Source of the DNA: Tetramitus jugosus
Lineage: Eukaryota; Heterolobosea; Eutetramitea; Acrasida; Vahlkampfiidae
Assembly: GCA_937625935.1 (NCBI GenBank)
Contig: OW569357.1
Location: 248,001 to 312,000 of the forward strand
Length of the DNA stretch: 64,000 nucleotides
Direction: 5' to 3'
Under the pieces are notes generated by a model. That model did not search any database and was not told where the DNA came from. It saw only the letters and a program-made list of their open reading frames with translations. The translations under genes and the position numbers were made by a program. This document shows, piece by piece, positions 1-11,891 of this stretch; the stretch's first letter is position 1; every line of letters begins with the position of its first letter.

Positions 1-3000
1 CTTGCTGTTGAGGTGACTCACAACCCTTCCTCAAATCCAATCGAAAGAAAAAATGCTCAAGACGTACGTTCAATTTTCATCATTCTTTTTTTTTCTTCGT
101 TTTAAAAAAGCCATCGTTGCTGACACACCCAATACCATCATGAATATTTCTACGTTGTTACTACTAGTATCTAGAAAATTTTAAAGTTTCCAATGCCATC
201 AACTTGGGTGCCTACGCCATTCATATGATTGCCAAGGAACACAGTGATGTTGTGCGATACTTTGGTTTCCATTTGATCGAATACATGATCAATAATCAGT
301 GGGGCGTCTCATTGCAAGCACCTCAAAAACTCGAAGTGAAAAATGTCTTGTTAAACTATGCTGCATCAGGTACCAAGGGCGTCATGGAAGAAAAACAGTT
401 CATAAAGACAAAGTTGTGTTCATTGATTGTGGAAGTGATGAAGAGAGAGTGGCCTCAGAATATGCCTGATATTTTGGACAAGGTGGTTCAGTTGGCATCC
501 ATGGGTATGACTCAATCAGAGTTGTCAGTCATGGTCATCAGTACATTGGCACAAGATGTCTCTAGTGATTTCTCAAGGTATGTTGTTCTCGTGGGTCACT
601 ATTGGAGGAGCTGGGTGATATATGTTGTGAATGGTGACTGACATGATACGCGATTGTGTGTGTGTTTTTTGTTGCTTATTGTTTGTTGACTTTGTTTAAC
701 ACATTTCATTTTTGTTGATTATGGACACTCATTAGTGATATGGACGTGGAGCGAAAAAAGGAAGTGATTGAAGGCTTGAAAAAGTTTCTGGATCCAGTAT
801 TTGGTTTCCTCTTTAATATGTTTGACAGTCGATACAAGGATTATACGAATGCATCGAACAATGAAGTTCGGTCGATGAATGAAAAGATTTTGAACGAGTT
901 GTTGCAGACGAGTGTTTCGTTGATCAACGATTGGATTTCACCAAACGTCTTTTTCCAACACAATTTCATTAATATATGGTGCTATTTAATCTCAGAGAGT
1001 AATTTGAAGGAGACTGCTGCGGAATGTCTATTGCTTTTTACGAATAGAAAATGGGCAGACACTGGTATTGAAGTGAACAATATTGTGAACTTTTTGAACG
1101 TGTTCTGTACGAAATGTGTGGAAATTATGCGAAAGATTGATGATGATACAATTTTGGATGATTACACATTCCATAAGACCTTGGCGAAGATTGTCGGTGG
1201 ATTCGGCTCAACAAACATGCATTTGTTGAAGAAGGAACACTCACAATTTGCTGAAATCTTTTATGATCTCGTCTTGGAATTCACAAAGTATCCATCACAA
1301 GTGATTTGCGGAGAAGTGACACCTGTTTGGGCTGTTGCTTTCGAACCAAAGAAGGAAGAAGTGGCCATTGCGTTCACTAGTGAACCATTCTTTGATAAAT
1401 ACTATGCTCCACTATTAGAAGCATGCAGCAATAAGATGCTGCGTGAAATTGGTAACCCAGATAATGAGGCCTTTTCGGAAGCAATGATGAATCAAACATC
1501 ATCACTCGAATTCCAGGACAAGAATGAATATACTCAATACTTTGGTTCATTTAGATCAAAGTTGACCCATATTGTGAAGTCTATTGCAGATAAGAAACCT
1601 GATGATTGCCTATTGTTTGTAGCAAGAGGCATTGAGGGCGTTTTGAAGAGAAACGCTCCTGCGCCAAATGACAAACGAACACCAACAGGTCTCCTAGATA
1701 TTTCCAGTCATACATACGTCATTTGGGAAGGTGCATCGACGATGCTCGAATGGGTGATTCAAGGAATTGCATTCAACAAAATGAAACCCGATAATCAATG
1801 TTTTAAAGTGTTAGAGACATTGTTGCAAATGTTGTTGTCATTCCAGACCAAAGATCCGCTCATTCAAGCAAGATATTTGCATTCGATCCAAGTGCTCACT
1901 CCACTGTATAAATTCAATCATGCTGCATTGGATGCCACCCTGAATCATCTATTTATGCAAATGCAATTCCGTTTGGACAATGAAGTGAATATCTCCCTAT
2001 ACAATATTTCAGAGGACTCACAAGCAGCTAGAAGAAAGGCCTTTGCTGTCTTTATTAACCTTTGCAACTCTCATTCCGGCTACTTGTTACCTTCTATTGA
2101 CAAGTTGGTCAACAATGCTGGTGTTCTCTGGTCTGAAAAGAAGATTAGCAGCCCTGAATTGATTATGTTGTATGAAGCATTTGTTGTGATTAGCAATGAA
2201 TGGAAGAGCTATGACAAACAATTCCAGTTCTTGGTCTTCTTGCTCAACTCATTAAAGGAAGAATGGAAATCTAAGCCATTCTGTGAAGTTGCTGGCTCCG
2301 AAGAGCTATTGCTCAAATGTCTAGGAGCAGTGGAAGAACCTGATGAACAGAGAAGAAATGCCTTCAGAGAAATGAGAGATAAGATTTTGCATATATTGAG
2401 CATGTTTAAGAGCGTAGCCAAGAGAATGCCAAACAATCCACAACACATGGGTCTTGTCCAAAGAGTGCAAAGACCCTCTGGAGGTACACAATCAGTTGTC
2501 AAGTATCCAATTGCCCCTTTCCTCGTCGAACTCTTGCCAAATGTCATGGCAATGATTCGTACATTGCACTCCATCTATCGACCTGAAGTTCAAAATTTGA
2601 TTCCAATCGAAAAGAGAAATCCATTGTTCCATGTCGGTATCGACGAAAAGCAAACCATGCTCAAGCAAGTGTTTGTTGCATCCAAGCTGTCCGAATACGA
2701 CTACTACCTCTATACGACACACCGAAACATTCGAAGATTGAGAGCCTACTGCTATGAGCTTCTGGGTCAAGCATGCAAGTACTGCGATGTACAACAATTC
2801 TGGGGAAATCCACAATTGTTCAATCTATTGTCCAGCTCAGTCTTCTCATTCTTGGAACACATTGACAACAAGGATCTGAAAGCTCTTTTGGGATCATTTG
2901 TTTCCCCATTTGCTGCTCACTGTCCAAAGAATCTTTACAACTCCCTATTGGCCAACATTCTCTCCTCTCTCTATCAATTGATCTACTCTCGTCTCGATGT

Positions 3001-3736
3001 TGGATGGACACAGATTATTCAGATCACCAAGGGTCAATTCGATGCCATGACATCAGCATCAGAAGAAGTCATCCAAGAACACATTATGAGAGAGTTGACA
3101 GGAGAAGTCATTGATTCTCCATTGGCCCTCACGAAATCATTGAGCAAAACAAAGGACAACAAGAATCCACAACCAGACAACATTACAGAGTTTATTCTTG
3201 AGAATGAATCCGTTATTGGAATCATGCTCATGATCTCAGTGAGACTAATGACCATTCCTGACACTGTGGCCGTTCACAAGGCTGTTCTATTTGTTCAAAG
3301 AGTGATTCCACACTTGGTTGACAAGAGAAAACTCTATCCAATCATTGGTGGCGAGCTGTTGCAAACTGCCATCACTGCACTAATGATCTTCAAACAGGAC
3401 ATGCATCAAACAATTATGAACTTGATCGCAGACATTTACTTTTATTTCAGTAGAAGATGTCCATTCCCAGAGCAAGTATTCACACAGATCCCCAATGTGA
3501 AACCAAATCAGATCAAGACTCTGAATCAATGCATTGCAGGCAAGAAGAAGGACGAAAAGAAGTTTAGAATGTCCATGAGAGACTTTTTGAAGAGAATTGC
3601 TGGAACGTCATCTGGTGAATTTGGCAAGAGAAAGACCATCATCAGATTGGGCCAACCAAAGGCAAGGAAGGACAACACCAACCTCAGCTTTTTGGATGCC
3701 ATTACTCTGGAGAGCGTAGCTGACTTGTTCAAATAA
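1..3736 (+). CDS. XPO5: Exportin-5 (karyopherin beta), 5' end outside window
   Basis: Nuclear export receptor of the importin-beta superfamily; family members carry structured RNAs or proteins out of the nucleus with RanGTP. The reading frame is open from base 1. I place introns at 68-186 and 578-735; joining 1-67, 187-577 and 736-3736 gives an unbroken frame of 1152 residues. The junctions are in phase, but the first donor (GTTCAA) is weak and could differ. The segment around 230-480 reads VVRYFGFHLIEY, then IKTKLCSLIVEVMKREWPQ, a pattern typical of the exportin-5 N-terminal Xpo1-like region. The rest is helical HEAT-type sequence. The stop codon lies inside an AATAAA hexamer (3732-3737). 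The next gene, RPL10, converges on it 111 bases away. Exportin-5 is the best family match I know; another exportin of the same superfamily is the alternative. Confidence 0.85.
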
Positions 3737-3847
3737 AAAAATTGCCTGAAAATCAAACTTACTTCATTGGTCTCCACAATCATTGATTGTGTGCTGCTTT
3801 AACGAAAAGAGGAACAAAATTTTGTTTAGGAAAAACATTTAATGAAT

Positions 3848-4495
3848 TTAAGCAGTTTCAGCAAGGGTGTTTGCGTTCAATGGACCCTTTTCTCTTCTGT
3901 ACTTGATGTGGACACCGTCAGAGTAGATTTGCTTGTCAGCCAACAATTGTTCGAAGTCGTTGTAGTCAACCTTGGTGAATCCCCACTTTCTGGAGACAAC
4001 GATGAATTGTCTACCTGGGAACTTGTGCTTGGCTCTTCTCAAAGCTTCTTGAGCAGTCTTCAAGTTACCAGGCTTAGTTCTGACGGACATCAAAATTTGA
4101 CCAATCTCGACACGAGCACAGGTTCCTTGTGGCTTACCGAAAGCACCTCTCATACCAGTCTGAAGTCTATCAGCACCAGCGCAAGACAACATCTTGTTGA
4201 TACGCAAGACGTGGAAAGGATGAGCTCTGATTCTCAGATGGAAAGCGTCCTTACCAGCATTGTTGACCATGTACTTGTTGCATGCAATACGAGCAGCTTC
4301 AAGAGCTTCGGAGGTAATTTGTTCCTTTTCTCCAGAAAGCATATGAACACAGACTGGGAATTCAGTCACATCAGCTCTCTTGTTACCGACGTCGTAAATT
4401 CTGATCTTTGGATCAGGGACACCACGGCAATATCTGGACTTTGGATATGGCTTATTCTTGGTGTATCTGTAGCAACGTGACGGTCTTCTACCCAT
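3848..4495 (-). CDS. RPL10: 60S ribosomal protein uL16 (RPL10)
   Basis: Large-subunit ribosomal protein at the base of the P stalk, near the tRNA sites. The 215-residue intronless frame has the family's length and its hallmark blocks: N-terminal [20 protein letters not shown], the segment [35 protein letters not shown], and C-terminal [13 protein letters not shown]. The ATG at 4493-4495 gives the conserved MGRRP start. Identity is secure. A 212-residue open frame lies antisense across the whole gene and is taken as a codon-bias shadow. Upstream lies a 944-base spacer shared head to head with the gene at 5440, containing one strong E2F-like site. Confidence 0.97.
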   Translation of the reverse strand: MGRRPSRCYRYTKNKPYPKSRYCRGVPDPKIRIYDVGNKRADVTEFPVCVHMLSGEKEQITSEALEAARIACNKYMVNNAGKDAFHLRIRAHPFHVLRINKMLSCAGADRLQTGMRGAFGKPQGTCARVEIGQILMSVRTKPGNLKTAQEALRRAKHKFPGRQFIVVSRKWGFTKVDYNDFEQLLADKQIYSDGVHIKYRREKGPLNANTLAETA

Positions 4496-5439
4496 GTTTG
4501 ACTATGTTATGACGAGTTGTTTGTTTTGAATTGATTTTTTGTGTTTTTGTTAATTTACAAGGTTACTTGGTTGACTTTCACTTCAACCAAAGCTTCAATT
4601 TTATCTCGGATGCTTCCAGTTTCTGCGCATTCCTCCGCACCGACTAATTGTGCGCTTTTTTCCCGCGAAACTCAAACTACAGATTGATGTCCATCATTCT
4701 GGATGCCAATCAATCAAGTGTTCATAATCCGAATGAACCAACATCTAACTTGAAATTCTTGGTTGATGGGTCAATCAAGCACCAACCAGGTTGTCTCAGC
4801 TGATACCACCAGGTACCACCAGATTTCTTATTCTTTGAATCGCATAGACCGTCAAACGACACAAACGGAAAGATTCCTATTGCTCTCGCATCCATCTTGC
4901 GTTCAGAAATCGCACGAACCAATAACCAATTCGGTCGACAATGTCCGAAATTTTGCATTGCTAGCACGAGACTGCCAACGCATCCACCTACAAATAGCTC
5001 TCAGATGAGATGGAAGCAGAACTCCAAAAAAAGTACCTCCAATAAAATTCTGGTCAGAACGGCCGTTGGTGCCTCACTCTATACCGACCAGTTTCTTCTT
5101 TTCCACCAATAACAGAGTAACGTCATCACCAATCAACTCCTTGCGTGGCGCCAAGAAATTCCAACATAGCTTTCCCACAAAAAACTCATCAGCAGAAAAC
5201 GCATCACGACGCACCATCACGACTCCTTCATTGTACATATAACGTCAAACACCACTTTTCCCACACCACTCATTTTTTCTCTCCTCAACAACAACCACCA
5301 ACTGCTCCTTCCTATTGTAAATATCATTTTATCTAGATCAGTCATATCCATCAACAACTCTCTATCCATCACCCATTAATCTCTCAGTCATCTAGAGGAA
5401 TTCTTCATCTCCATACTTAACAATCATCACCTGGTCATC
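4496..5439. other. Divergent intergenic region, 944 bases
   Basis: The spacer lies between the RPL10 start (minus strand) and the start at 5440 (plus strand), so it should contain both promoters. Open frames of 60 to 80 codons occur but lack any recognisable protein pattern. The right half is CA-rich and C/T-rich, as expected of 5' leader sequence. An E2F-like palindromic element lies at 4656-4670. No tRNA or repeat is seen. Confidence 0.6.
4656..4670. promoter_or_regulatory. E2F/DP-like site TTTTTTCCCGCGAAA
   Basis: The sequence contains TTTCCCGCGAAA, which satisfies the E2F/DP consensus TTTSSCGC on both strands. It lies about 160 bases upstream of the RPL10 start codon, in a divergent promoter region. 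The match is visible in sequence; function is inferred. Confidence 0.35.
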
Positions 5440-6378
5440 ATGCTGCAAAGAAAAGTTCCTCAAACATTAGTCTATGGTGTCAAGCAAGCACTCACGAGAT
5501 CCCAACAACAGTCAAAAAATGCTGCAGATGGCAGTGATTTAATGGCTGTCAAGGAGCATGTTCAATCAAGCTCATCATCATCCGCTTCTTCAGCAACAAC
5601 TGTTAAAAAGTTTGTTGGTGAAGTATCAGGTGGTGTTCAACTATCCAATAATTTCACAATTGATGCAGTTGCCAATGTGTCTGATGCCATTGTCAAGGCA
5701 ATTGGTATTGACAAATTGATGGAAATTGCAAGCACAAACATTGAACTCCCAGATGAACAGTTTATCGCTCATTATGGTTCATTGGACTTTTCTCAAGAAG
5801 AGTTTGACATGTTTACATCTGGTTCACATCACTATTCCGCTGCTATTGCTACCACTACTACTGCCAACAACAACAACAATAGCACTAATAATAGTCATCA
5901 CAGCATGGCACTGATCAATACATCTGCTGCTGTGAACAACAAGTCATCCACAACAGCAACCAACAACAACAACAGGACAAATATGACTTCAAAAATGAGT
6001 TCAGATCCAGTTGTCTCCAGTGCAAACAGTTCAGTCAAGTTTGAAGATGTGACGCACAGGAGAGAGAATGCGTTAAATGCACTGACTGAGCGTATTCTGT
6101 CTGGTTTGAAGCAGTTGGTGACTCAACTGCGCCAGCTCTTGTGGAACGGTTCATCTGTCTTTTCAACTGCATCATCCAATTCTCAAGAATTATCTGCTTC
6201 TGCTGCTGCTTCAAACACAACCAATCAAACAAGAGTGAAGGAATTGACAGCTCTTGGTGTCATATTTGCAGCTGCCTATGCTGTTGATGTGATCCTGTTT
6301 AGAATGTTCAAGAATCAAATGGTTTCTCATTCGTTTAGAAGCAACTTGATGGGAACTTTGAGAACAATGAACTTTTAA
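5440..6378 (+). CDS. Unknown protein with one C-terminal membrane segment
   Basis: I do not recognise this 312-residue protein. The N-terminus (MLQRKVPQTLVYGVKQALTR) is basic and lacks acidic residues, so it could be a mitochondrial presequence. Residues about 40-60 are Ser-rich. A moderately conserved-looking stretch (about 65-125) follows, then a long Asn/Thr/Ser-rich low-complexity linker (about 130-190). Near the C-terminus, ELTALGVIFAAAYAVDVILF is a plausible single membrane helix, followed by about 30 mostly basic and polar residues. This could be an outer-membrane or tail-anchored type protein, but I assign no function. The ATG at 5440 is preceded by a long A/C-rich leader. No intron is needed. 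Confidence 0.6.
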   Translation: MLQRKVPQTLVYGVKQALTRSQQQSKNAADGSDLMAVKEHVQSSSSSSASSATTVKKFVGEVSGGVQLSNNFTIDAVANVSDAIVKAIGIDKLMEIASTNIELPDEQFIAHYGSLDFSQEEFDMFTSGSHHYSAAIATTTTANNNNNSTNNSHHSMALINTSAAVNNKSSTTATNNNNRTNMTSKMSSDPVVSSANSSVKFEDVTHRRENALNALTERILSGLKQLVTQLRQLLWNGSSVFSTASSNSQELSASAAASNTTNQTRVKELTALGVIFAAAYAVDVILFRMFKNQMVSHSFRSNLMGTLRTMNF

Positions 6379-6905
6379 TGGAGGTTATGTACACTGGCGC
6401 CACCTTTTTTTCGTTAACAAAAATCAGATTGATGCAATGATCAATAACCTTTATTCCAGAGGTTTCATCATCGCCATCATCATCGATTATGGCATTCATT
6501 TCTGAACAACAGCAGCCTTAAGAATACAATCTTTTGGGGGGAGGGAAAATCATCACACAGAGTCAATTCTTGACACAGGGAGGGTCTATTATCTTTTTTA
6601 CATGTACTGTACAAAAATCATCTATCCACATAAAACAAATAAACAAGATAAATTCAATTTTTAAATCCAAACGAGTTCGGCACGAGTGAGAGCCAGAGCG
6701 TCATTGCCAGCACTGCATGAAGCTTTGGGAGAAAATGCAACAGCTTCCTTTTGACAAACTCCGCCTTCCAACAAAAAAAATATGGAGGGAACAGCATAGG
6801 AAAAAAATAGAACATCAACATCATCACTTGACTTTCTGAGAGACAACAACATAAAAGAAACTCAACAGAATCACATTGACAAAGTATTAGCAAACAAAAT
6901 CAACA
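6379..6905. other. Intergenic region, 527 bases
   Basis: The region lies between two plus-strand genes. It holds the 3' end of the gene at 5440 and the promoter of SCYL1. There are A-rich and T-rich runs, ATC repeats near 6465-6490 and the trimer-rich GGGGGGAGGG near 6536. Short frames on the minus strand (6654-6893) have no recognisable protein character. I see no RNA gene. Confidence 0.5.
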
Positions 6906-9536
6906 ATGGGCAATCAAGCAGCTGCCATGAAAAATTTCGCATATGAAATTGGTGAGCCATATGCTGAGACGTATCTGTGGCGATTACACAACGGAAAGAA
7001 AAAGCTTACGCAAGAAAGAGTCACCATCTTCTCCTGTGAGATTACAAATTTGAATCGTGATCGATTAGAGTTGGTGAGAACGAGCTTTAAACGCATGAAA
7101 GCTATTCGTCATCCCAATTTTATCAAATATTTGGATGGTGTAGAGCTGCAGACTCACATTTATGTCGTAACAGAGTATGTGCATCCTCTGAGTGGTGATA
7201 TGCTGAGAGAGATGAGAACAGAGGTGGGATGCGACGAAGCCATCTCGTGGGGATTGTTTCAAGTGAGTCAAGGACTCGAATTTTTGCATTCGAGGAGAAT
7301 GTATCATGGCAATGTGTCTCTTCAGTCGATTTATGTCGACGATTCAGGTGATTGGAAGATTGGACAGTTGGGATTCTTGTCCGAGATTGGTAGTAGTGGT
7401 GGTGGAGGTGCTATGGTAGATTCTCAAGATCCTTCCTCTCAATACACTTCTACATCGCAGCATGGGATTGCTGATTTCTCCATGAGAATCTTTCAAGCGT
7501 TTCTCATTCAAAAGTATAAGGCACCAGAAGTGTTGGGACAGAGGTGGGATCTCGTGGAAAGGTACCCTGATAGAGTTGACTCATGGGGAGTCGCATGTCT
7601 GATTTATGAGTTATTTGAGGGTGAACTGTCTGGAGCGAACGACCTGAGGCGTGTCACTTCAAAAATACCAAAGAGCATTGCTCATCACTATAATCAACTC
7701 TTGATTGATGACCCAGCTGTGAGAATGGCACTGTCTGATTTCCTGCAATCATCGTACTTTAATAACAGCATGATCAAGACGCAACAATTTTTGGACACTT
7801 TGAACTTGAAGGATCCTGTCGCAGTTGATTCATTCTTGACTCAACTTCCAGAGTCATTAAACACATTCCCTAGAAAGTGTTGCAAGTACAGAGTGCTTCC
7901 TCAGTTGGTGAATACGATAAAGTTCGGGTCAGGTGGATCCAAGGCCATTATTCCAATATTTATGATTGGTGAGATGATGTCCACTGAGGAGTTCAAAGAC
8001 AGTTTTATTCCAAAGATTATCGAGCTGTTCGAGAGCACTGATAGAACTGTGAGAGTTAATTTATTGAAGAATTTGAAGATGATTATGCCTCATTTATCAG
8101 TCGAGGTTATCGAACAGAAAATTTATCCAAATGTAGAGTATGGTTTTAAGGATTCGTCGCCTGTGATTCGGGAGGCAACTGTAAAATCAATGATCGATCT
8201 CGTTCCAAAGTTGACTGAACATACTGTAAGCGAGAATGTAGTGAAGCATCTCTGGTCCCTGCAAGGCGATAAGGAACCCGCAATTAGAACAAACACTGTG
8301 ATTGCTCTTGGAAAGTTATCCAAGAATTTTAACCAAAAGACACAAAAACAAGTGTTGATTGCTGCATTTGCCAGATCCCTGAAAGATCCTTTTGTTCCTT
8401 CGAGAATGGCAAGCTTGAGGGCACTAATGTCGACAAAGGACTTGTACTCACCAGCAGACCTCGCACAAAAAGCACTACCAGCTGTTGTCGCACTAACAGT
8501 AGATGTAGATAAGGGTGTTAGAGATTTGGCCTTTCAATGTGTAAATAATTTCTTGGAGCTTGTGCGGCAAGTGTCTGAATCTCCTAATTTTAATGAGCAG
8601 GTTGGTTATGATGTACCAAAGGTGCAACAAGCAGCATCAGATAAGGCGCAACCTTCGACTGCGAATGGTCCAACACAATCAAAACAAATGGACGAAGAGG
8701 GTTCATATCTGGGCTGGGCAGTTTCATCAGTTTCATCCATCAAGAGCAAGATTGTCGGGGAGAAGGGTCATATTGGCGCAGATATTAAGAAACCTCTAAG
8801 TCCAAATCCGCCTACAAATGCTCCATCCAATCCAAGCACAACCAAGGTGACTATGCCAGTACAGAGCCAACCTCAACAACCATCCAATCCAATGCTCAAT
8901 CCTACAAAGTTATCCGGTGGCTTGAAACTCACTCATGACACTCCAAAGAAAGATATCTTTGCGAACATGCAAACTAAAGCTCCACAGTCAACTTTGGATA
9001 AGAATGATCCATTCGGGGATGATATGTTTGCTGACATGTCTTTCAAGAGTGACAGCACACATGGAAATGGATCATATGGAACACAATCATCTGCTCCATT
9101 TGCGCCTCGAGCAAGTAAGAGTAATGGTACTCCTACTACACCAAACAATAATAAGGGTATAAATAACAAGAACAACCTGGCTGATGACTTCTCTTTCGGT
9201 GATTGGGATAGTAACATGTCGAACAATAACAAGGTTGATTCCTTCTTTGACGATGTAATGAATAATGACGACGTATTCGGACTGAACAAATCAAAATCTA
9301 CCACCAAGCCCATGAAGCCAACAAAGAGTGTCCAACAACCAAAGACGTCCACAACATCTGGCAACTCGAGTGCTCTCAAGTTTGAGAGACCCAAGTCTGA
9401 CACGCCATCCAGGGCAAGACCCACTGCAACTACAAAAACGGCCAACAATACTGCTCAACAACAAAAGCCAGCCACCAAACAACCACAACAAAAGAAGGAT
9501 GAATGGGAAGATTGGAGTTGGGACGACATGAAATAA
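6906..9536 (+). CDS. SCYL1: SCY1-like pseudokinase (SCYL1 family)
   Basis: SCYL1-type proteins act in Golgi and ER trafficking as catalytically dead kinase scaffolds with HEAT repeats. The 876-residue protein has an N-terminal kinase-like fold (about 10-290). In this fold the HRD motif is replaced by YHGNVSLQ and the DFG motif by IGQLGFL, so catalysis is unlikely. HEAT repeats follow (about 330-560), including the typical block FMIGEMMSTEEFKDSFIPKI. The tail (about 580-876) is disordered and rich in Pro, Ser, Asn and Lys. It contains NDPFGDDMF, a DPF-type clathrin-adaptor motif, and aromatic-acidic clusters ending EDWSWDDMK. The start MGNQ has Gly at position 2, so N-myristoylation is possible. 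The gene is a single exon. Family membership is clear. SCYL1 fits better than SCYL2 because of the kinase and HEAT pattern. Confidence 0.9.
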   Translation: MGNQAAAMKNFAYEIGEPYAETYLWRLHNGKKKLTQERVTIFSCEITNLNRDRLELVRTSFKRMKAIRHPNFIKYLDGVELQTHIYVVTEYVHPLSGDMLREMRTEVGCDEAISWGLFQVSQGLEFLHSRRMYHGNVSLQSIYVDDSGDWKIGQLGFLSEIGSSGGGGAMVDSQDPSSQYTSTSQHGIADFSMRIFQAFLIQKYKAPEVLGQRWDLVERYPDRVDSWGVACLIYELFEGELSGANDLRRVTSKIPKSIAHHYNQLLIDDPAVRMALSDFLQSSYFNNSMIKTQQFLDTLNLKDPVAVDSFLTQLPESLNTFPRKCCKYRVLPQLVNTIKFGSGGSKAIIPIFMIGEMMSTEEFKDSFIPKIIELFESTDRTVRVNLLKNLKMIMPHLSVEVIEQKIYPNVEYGFKDSSPVIREATVKSMIDLVPKLTEHTVSENVVKHLWSLQGDKEPAIRTNTVIALGKLSKNFNQKTQKQVLIAAFARSLKDPFVPSRMASLRALMSTKDLYSPADLAQKALPAVVALTVDVDKGVRDLAFQCVNNFLELVRQVSESPNFNEQVGYDVPKVQQAASDKAQPSTANGPTQSKQMDEEGSYLGWAVSSVSSIKSKIVGEKGHIGADIKKPLSPNPPTNAPSNPSTTKVTMPVQSQPQQPSNPMLNPTKLSGGLKLTHDTPKKDIFANMQTKAPQSTLDKNDPFGDDMFADMSFKSDSTHGNGSYGTQSSAPFAPRASKSNGTPTTPNNNKGINNKNNLADDFSFGDWDSNMSNNNKVDSFFDDVMNNDDVFGLNKSKSTTKPMKPTKSVQQPKTSTTSGNSSALKFERPKSDTPSRARPTATTKTANNTAQQQKPATKQPQQKKDEWEDWSWDDMK

Positions 9537-9697
9537 TCCACCCTCGTTTTGTCCGAATCGTCCCATTGTCCGCTCGTCCGCTTGACATCCCATTATCTAG
9601 CAGCAAGCGCGCAAAAACATTCTTCTGTAAAGGAATAAAAAAACCAACAACAAAGCAAACAAACGCCCAAGCAGCTCACACATTCTGTTTCATTCGA

Positions 9698-11727
9698 ATG
9701 TCGTTCTTCAACCACAATAGTCAGCAGAGTGGAGGAAGCTCGAACAACAATCCAAACACAAGTAACATGATGATATCTCATCATGAGCGTTTGTTTGATG
9801 AACATCTCGGGTCATCATATCCCTCATGGCTCACTCACATTGGTTCCAACAGTACGAGTAGTAGTAGTGGCGGTACCACTCATCACAATCGTTCATTGAA
9901 CGAGTTGATTGACCCACTGGGATTGAACGCACATTTTAGTGCTCATGGAGGTGGTTGTTGTCTCTATTATCGCTCATTGTCATCTGGTATGAACACGGAC
10001 AGTGATGATGACGAAGATGAATACGCAGCCGACGACAATAGCGCTCATGGGAATGTTGAGATGGAACATTCGAATAGACGTGGCCGACGTCATCATCGCA
10101 CGAACCGTCGAAAGGAAAACCCTAACGTTGGTGAAGAAGATGAAGAGGAAAATCAGAGGAAACGCTTGTTGGCAGAGTTGCTGTTGAAGCAGAGAGAGGA
10201 ATTTTTGTTGGAGACGAGTCAGGACAAATGTATGCAATACAAGTCACGTCAGAAGCACAGGATAACGGATTTACCGGCTGATACGATGCTCAATGCTCTG
10301 TCGTATCTCTATATCGATCAAGTGGTTCACATGGCTCCGGTTTGTAAATATTTCAAGCAGTTATATCGTATGTAGTCGAAGAGACGGCATGTTTTTTTTG
10401 TTTGTTGCGGTGTGCGTACTCAGCTTTTAAATCATTAAATTCAGAGCATGATCGGTTGTGGGAGCCATTTGTCAAGCAAAAGAGTCCCTATGTATATAAT
10501 CACGCAATTCAGATTGCTACGAGTGTCGACGATGCTGAAGTGGAGGCCATGTTGTTCCGACACAGTAAGATTCAAAGACACAATACAGGATATGGAGGTT
10601 CGAGGTACAAGGAGTGGAAGGAGAAGAGAAAGGCTGTGAGAAAACATAACGCATCCAGCAAACAAGCTCATAATCGAGAGGCATCTAACTCAAAAGCAAT
10701 CAAGGCGAACAAGGCAAATCGACGGAAACAGATTTTGAGTGCCAATTGCTTGTATTATACAGCATTTAAGAGACGTGTTCTAACAGTGAAAAGGCGCAAG
10801 GAAGAGCGAGCTTCATTGAAAGCGCAAGAGGAGAGACGAAAGCATTATGAAAAGGTCCTGAGAACGCCCCAGAAGTGGTGCGAATTGTTCTACATTGGTT
10901 TTTATACGCCTCTATTTTTCATGATTTTGCTAGCTAGCACGTTGTGTGCCGCGTTATACTTGGATAATATTATACCAAGTGGTGTTAAGGTGGCATCCAG
11001 GAACCTAGCGTTGATAATGACACCATTTCTTTCTGTTTCTGCACCATTATTTATTGTGGCAACCTGTGCGACGATATTATCAGAGTATTTGCGAGTTCTT
11101 AGGTGGAATACCAAATTTGACACTTTGTTTCCAGCAATCTATCTGGGCAGTCTATGGTTGCCTTTGCTCCTATGTCTTTATGCAATGAAGGTGTTCATGC
11201 TACCTGATATTGTGCCATGGAGAGCAATTTGTGCTCCGCAATGGGCCTATACTTGCATCTATATGGCCCTTAGCATTTTCGTTCACAAGAAGTTCTCAAT
11301 ACTCAAATGGGACGTTGATCAAAAGGTTGTGTACGGGCTCATGGCTGCGGTGAACATGTGTGTATCATTTACTACTGGTTTCTTGACTGCTAAACTAGAT
11401 GAGAGTCTCGGTCCACAGCTCATGTACACATCTTTTGTCTTCTCTCCAATCTGGCTTACTCTGCTGTTAGCACTCATTGCGATACCCATTGGAGCTTATG
11501 TATTCATGCGTGAGGAAGGTCCCAAGCTCACCATGTTCCTCTACTTCCCATTGACCTGTGCCTTTGTCATCCCATTCATTGTATTCTTCCTTTTGTTGGC
11601 GCTCAAGTTGGACGGAATCATTCATTGGCATTACATGATTGTGTTCAGTCCGCTGCTCGCATGGGAAGTCATCTGGTTCACAGTTTCAGTTGTGTTCGCC
11701 TTTTTGTGGGCTCGTTTGTGTCTCTAA
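9698..11727 (+). CDS. F-box protein fused to TMEM185-like multipass membrane domain
   Basis: Two exons, 9698-10367 and 10445-11727, join in phase across a 77-base GT..AG intron (10368-10444) to give 650 residues. The junction restores the F-box: ITDLPADTMLNALSYLYIDQ, then VCKYFKQLY, then QHDRLW. Before it lies a low-complexity, acidic N-terminus (about 1-185). After it is a Lys/Arg-rich linker (about 260-370) followed by roughly eight hydrophobic segments to the C-terminus. The final part reads LALKLDGIIHWHYMIVFSP, closely resembling the LRLDGIIQW-type signature of TMEM185 / transmembrane Fragile-X-F family proteins. F-box proteins recruit substrates to SCF (Skp1-cullin) ubiquitin ligases, so this could be a membrane-anchored SCF adaptor; that role is inferred. 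The ATG at 9698 is the first one that leaves a reasonable gap after SCYL1. Confidence 0.82.
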
Positions 11728-11891
11728 TACATCACACACACGAGCATTGTCTTGCCTTTTTAGTTCTCTGCGTCTGTCTCTCATTTTTGTTCTTCTGCCG
11801 GAAAACGTCAATCGAATCAATCTTGTCACCTGACCAGAAAAGCTCAAGCAGCGACTTGTCAAAAACCAAACAAACAACAAGAACCAAGAAA

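Noticed and set aside
3775-3791. CACAATCATTGATTGTG palindrome between exportin-5 and RPL10.
   Set aside because: Eight-base arms with no loop are common in AT-rich DNA, so I do not list it as a feature.
3842-4480. A 212-codon open frame antisense to RPL10.
   Set aside because: It mirrors the whole ribosomal gene and has no recognisable protein pattern, so it is a codon-bias shadow.
4763-5112. Overlapping small frames between RPL10 and 5440.
   Set aside because: Short, not conserved in pattern, and in leader-like sequence.
8933-9448. Minus-strand frame within SCYL1, 171 codons.
   Set aside because: Hydrophobic, repetitive shadow of the disordered SCYL1 tail.
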